DNA of 33,844 bases from an uncultured Hyphomicrobiales bacterium (GTDB taxonomy: Bacteria; Pseudomonadota; Alphaproteobacteria; Rhizobiales; Beijerinckiaceae), in contig CAISEY010000349.1 of assembly GCA_903884435.1 (NCBI GenBank), positions 1 to 33,844 of the forward strand, written 5' to 3'. Position 1 is the first letter of the stretch; each line of letters starts with the position of its first letter. A program made the translations under genes and the position numbers. The notes below the pieces were generated by a model, which saw only the letters and a program-made list of their open reading frames with translations, did not search any database and was not told the DNA's origin. Below, one piece after another: positions 32,045-33,844 of this stretch.

Positions 32045-33621
32045 GACGCCTCGCGACCAAAAAGAAGCGATTTGATCGTGACGGGAACCGTGTTCGAGGG
32101 CAGGCGCAGACGCCCGATGTCGACATAGTCGAAATCCCTGAGCACGAGGCCGTCCACGACGAGCGCCTCGCTGGCGACGCCCGCTTCCTCCCGCAACAGA
32201 TGGCCCAGCCCGAGCGCGGCGTCGCCTTCGAGCATGATGAACAGGGGCGCGCCACGCGCGATCACGTCCGACATGCCACTGGCTATTCCGTCGGCGAAGG
32301 CGCGCAGACGCGCGTGATCCGGCGGGCCGCGCCATCGAAAGGCGAGTGCGAACGGAACATCCGGGGACGCCAGGCCGAACAGACGTCGGTGCTCGGCGAT
32401 GGCCCGGGCGAGCGCCTCCGCGTCGATCGCCCCGCCGAAATCAAAGGGCGGCGCCAGAACCGGCAGATCCCGGCGCGGCAGGAGCGCCGCGTGACTGGAG
32501 ACGTGGATGGTCTGCCCGCTGAGCTGGACCGAATGTTCCGCCGCCCCGAACACCGTGGCGCGGATGCATTCCCCGGCGGGGAGCAACGGCCAGGCCAGCG
32601 CTCCTTCGTCGATCCGCTCCCGCAAGGCGCGTCCGAGACGGCGTCCGAGGTCGCGAAAGTCCCGGGTTTCCCTCCCGTAGACATATTCCGCGACGCCGCC
32701 GGAAAACATGACGCCGTCGAGGCGGCCGAGGTCCGGGAGCGGCCCGAGAATGAAGAGCGGCGCGATCTCCGCCGGCGGCGCTCCCGGCGCCAGCGCCGCC
32801 AGCAGCGCGTCCGCCATCGCGTCCGCGACGCGCGTCAGAGCCTCCGGCGGCGCGGCGGCGCCTCTCTCGAAAACGAGCCCGGCCCGCGCGGCGTGCGCGG
32901 CTCCGGCGGCGTCGCACCGCGCGATCCTGTCCTCGCGATCGACCACGACGAGACGCCCGCCAATCGAGAGGGCGGTCGTCGCCGTCACGCGCCCGTCATC
33001 GATCAGGGCCAGTTTGGTCGTCGCTCCCCCTATGTCTATGTTGAGGATGCGTCGCCCTCCCCCCAGGCGTGAAGCCTCGACCGCCCCGGAGCCGCGGGCG
33101 GCCAGCATGGCCTCCATGCGGTCGCCCGCGATGGCGCACACCAGTTCCCCCACGTCCTCCGCAACGAGACGCGCGATGGCGGCGGCGTTGCGCTGCTTCG
33201 CCGCTTCGCCCGTCAGGATCACCGCCCCGGTCTCGATGTCGTCAGGCGTCAACCCGGCGGCCCGGAAGGCGGCGCCGATCACGCCGCGCAGACGCGCCTC
33301 GTCGATGGTCCCGTCGTCGCGGAACGGCGTGACGGCCACGGGCGACATATAGAGGGTCTCGCGGCTTCGGGCCTGCCGCCGCAGGGCGCGATGCTCGCCC
33401 GGCCCGCGCATTTCAAGGCGCGTGAACATGACCTGGGTGCTCGACGAGCCGATATCCAGCCCGATGCTCGTGAAGCCGACGCTCTCCAGCGCCTTCGACC
33501 CTGCTTCGAGAAAATCCTCGTCGTGATCGTGATCGAATTCGCCCTCCCCATGCTCGTGCGCGGCCAACGCGCCAAGCGAATGATCGGCGAGGGAGTGAGG
33601 ACTGTCCGGAGGAGGGCTCAT
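32041..33621 (-). CDS. eutA: Ethanolamine ammonia-lyase reactivating factor EutA-like protein
   Basis: Product of 526 residues. A His-rich N-terminus (His14, 22, 24, 31, 33) is followed by ASKHA ATPase motifs DIGSSSTQV (56-64) and LNIDIGGATTK (193-203), and by RETLYMSPVAVTPF and IDEARLRGVIGAAF, as in EutA. EutA uses ATP to release damaged cobalamin from ethanolamine ammonia-lyase EutBC and restore activity. No EutB or EutC is in the window; they could lie beyond 33844 upstream or elsewhere. Alternatively the protein serves another B12 enzyme. The start follows GGAGGAGG. The gene is minus-strand and ends about 600 bases before the tctA-tctB start. Confidence 0.88.
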   Translation of the reverse strand: MSPPPDSPHSLADHSLGALAAHEHGEGEFDHDHDEDFLEAGSKALESVGFTSIGLDIGSSSTQVMFTRLEMRGPGEHRALRRQARSRETLYMSPVAVTPFRDDGTIDEARLRGVIGAAFRAAGLTPDDIETGAVILTGEAAKQRNAAAIARLVAEDVGELVCAIAGDRMEAMLAARGSGAVEASRLGGGRRILNIDIGGATTKLALIDDGRVTATTALSIGGRLVVVDREDRIARCDAAGAAHAARAGLVFERGAAAPPEALTRVADAMADALLAALAPGAPPAEIAPLFILGPLPDLGRLDGVMFSGGVAEYVYGRETRDFRDLGRRLGRALRERIDEGALAWPLLPAGECIRATVFGAAEHSVQLSGQTIHVSSHAALLPRRDLPVLAPPFDFGGAIDAEALARAIAEHRRLFGLASPDVPFALAFRWRGPPDHARLRAFADGIASGMSDVIARGAPLFIMLEGDAALGLGHLLREEAGVASEALVVDGLVLRDFDYVDIGRLRLPSNTVPVTIKSLLFGREAS

Positions 33622-33844
33622 GGAAGCCAGATGACTCCCGGCAATCCCGCGCGCAAGACCCGCGCGCCCGAAAAAGGCGGCGAAAAGCCTCGCCCGGAGC
33701 GTGTTTGCAACGAAGGGAATAAAGGCCTAGCCCGGATAATGCATCGCGAGCTGGCGGATGTGGCTTAAATATCTGATTTCGCGTAGGGTTTGGGTGTCGA
33801 ATCCAACCCGCGCGATTTCGGAAAAGCCACACCCGCCATGAACG
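33622..33844. other. Intergenic region upstream of eutA
   Basis: No gene is supported in these 223 bases. It contains an imperfect inverted repeat, GGGTT...AACCC, at 33786-33809 that could be an operator. An ATG at 33833 region close to the window end (ccatgaacg) could open a plus-strand gene, but only a few bases are visible. Confidence 0.3.

Overview
This is a chromosomal stretch of a GC-rich (roughly two-thirds G+C) Gram-negative bacterium. Codon use, a ThiC gene behind a TPP riboswitch, split-type chromate transporters and several families of solute-binding protein point to an alphaproteobacterium, probably Hyphomicrobiales. I cannot name genus or species. No rRNA, tRNA, CRISPR array, transposase or phage gene was seen.

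Layout. (1) 1-1605: 5' part of thiC on the minus strand, cut by the window edge, with its TPP riboswitch. (2) 1683-7876: an NMT1/SsuA-like periplasmic binding protein diverging from a TctC/Bug binding protein, an aldo/keto reductase with a glyoxalase-fold (VOC) protein, then a TcuA-like flavoprotein followed by another Bug protein. (3) 7884-11736, minus: a likely operon of a ketopantoate-reductase-like enzyme, a Bug protein, a haem-oxygenase-like diiron protein and a cysteine-peptidase-like protein. (4) 11830-16146: a two-gene chromate transporter, a MarR regulator, and a GtrB-type glycosyltransferase with a multi-membrane-span partner. (5) 16276-20683, plus: a SnoaL-like protein, three tandem cupins, a Bug protein and a TAXI-like binding protein that has no signal peptide. 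(6) 20702-25782: a second NMT1/SsuA-like binding protein diverging from a class III CoA-transferase, then a minus-strand set of class II aldolase, LigI-like amidohydrolase and FbpA-like binding protein. (7) 26090-31439: a classical Bug protein diverging from a second FbpA-like binding protein, then a Bug protein downstream of a fused TctA-TctB permease. (8) 31440-33844: a long, locally AT-rich regulatory region and an EutA-like reactivase.

The dominant theme is uptake. Eleven solute-binding proteins (six Bug/TctC, two NMT1/SsuA-like, two FbpA-like, one TAXI-like) lie in about 30 kb, but only one permease is present, the TctA-TctB fusion, and no ABC ATPase or ABC permease. Binding proteins are interleaved with small sets of organic-acid enzymes (flavoprotein dehydrogenase, CoA-transferase, class II aldolase, amidohydrolase, AKR, PanE-like reductase, VOC and cupin proteins). 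I infer a catabolic and scavenging island in which many receptors may share one or a few membrane transporters. Specific substrates cannot be read from the sequence.

Many transcription units are preceded by a recognisable sigma-70-type promoter with an exact 17-base spacer, and several share a TAGCAT-like -10 box. Most of the island therefore looks like separate short units rather than one long operon.
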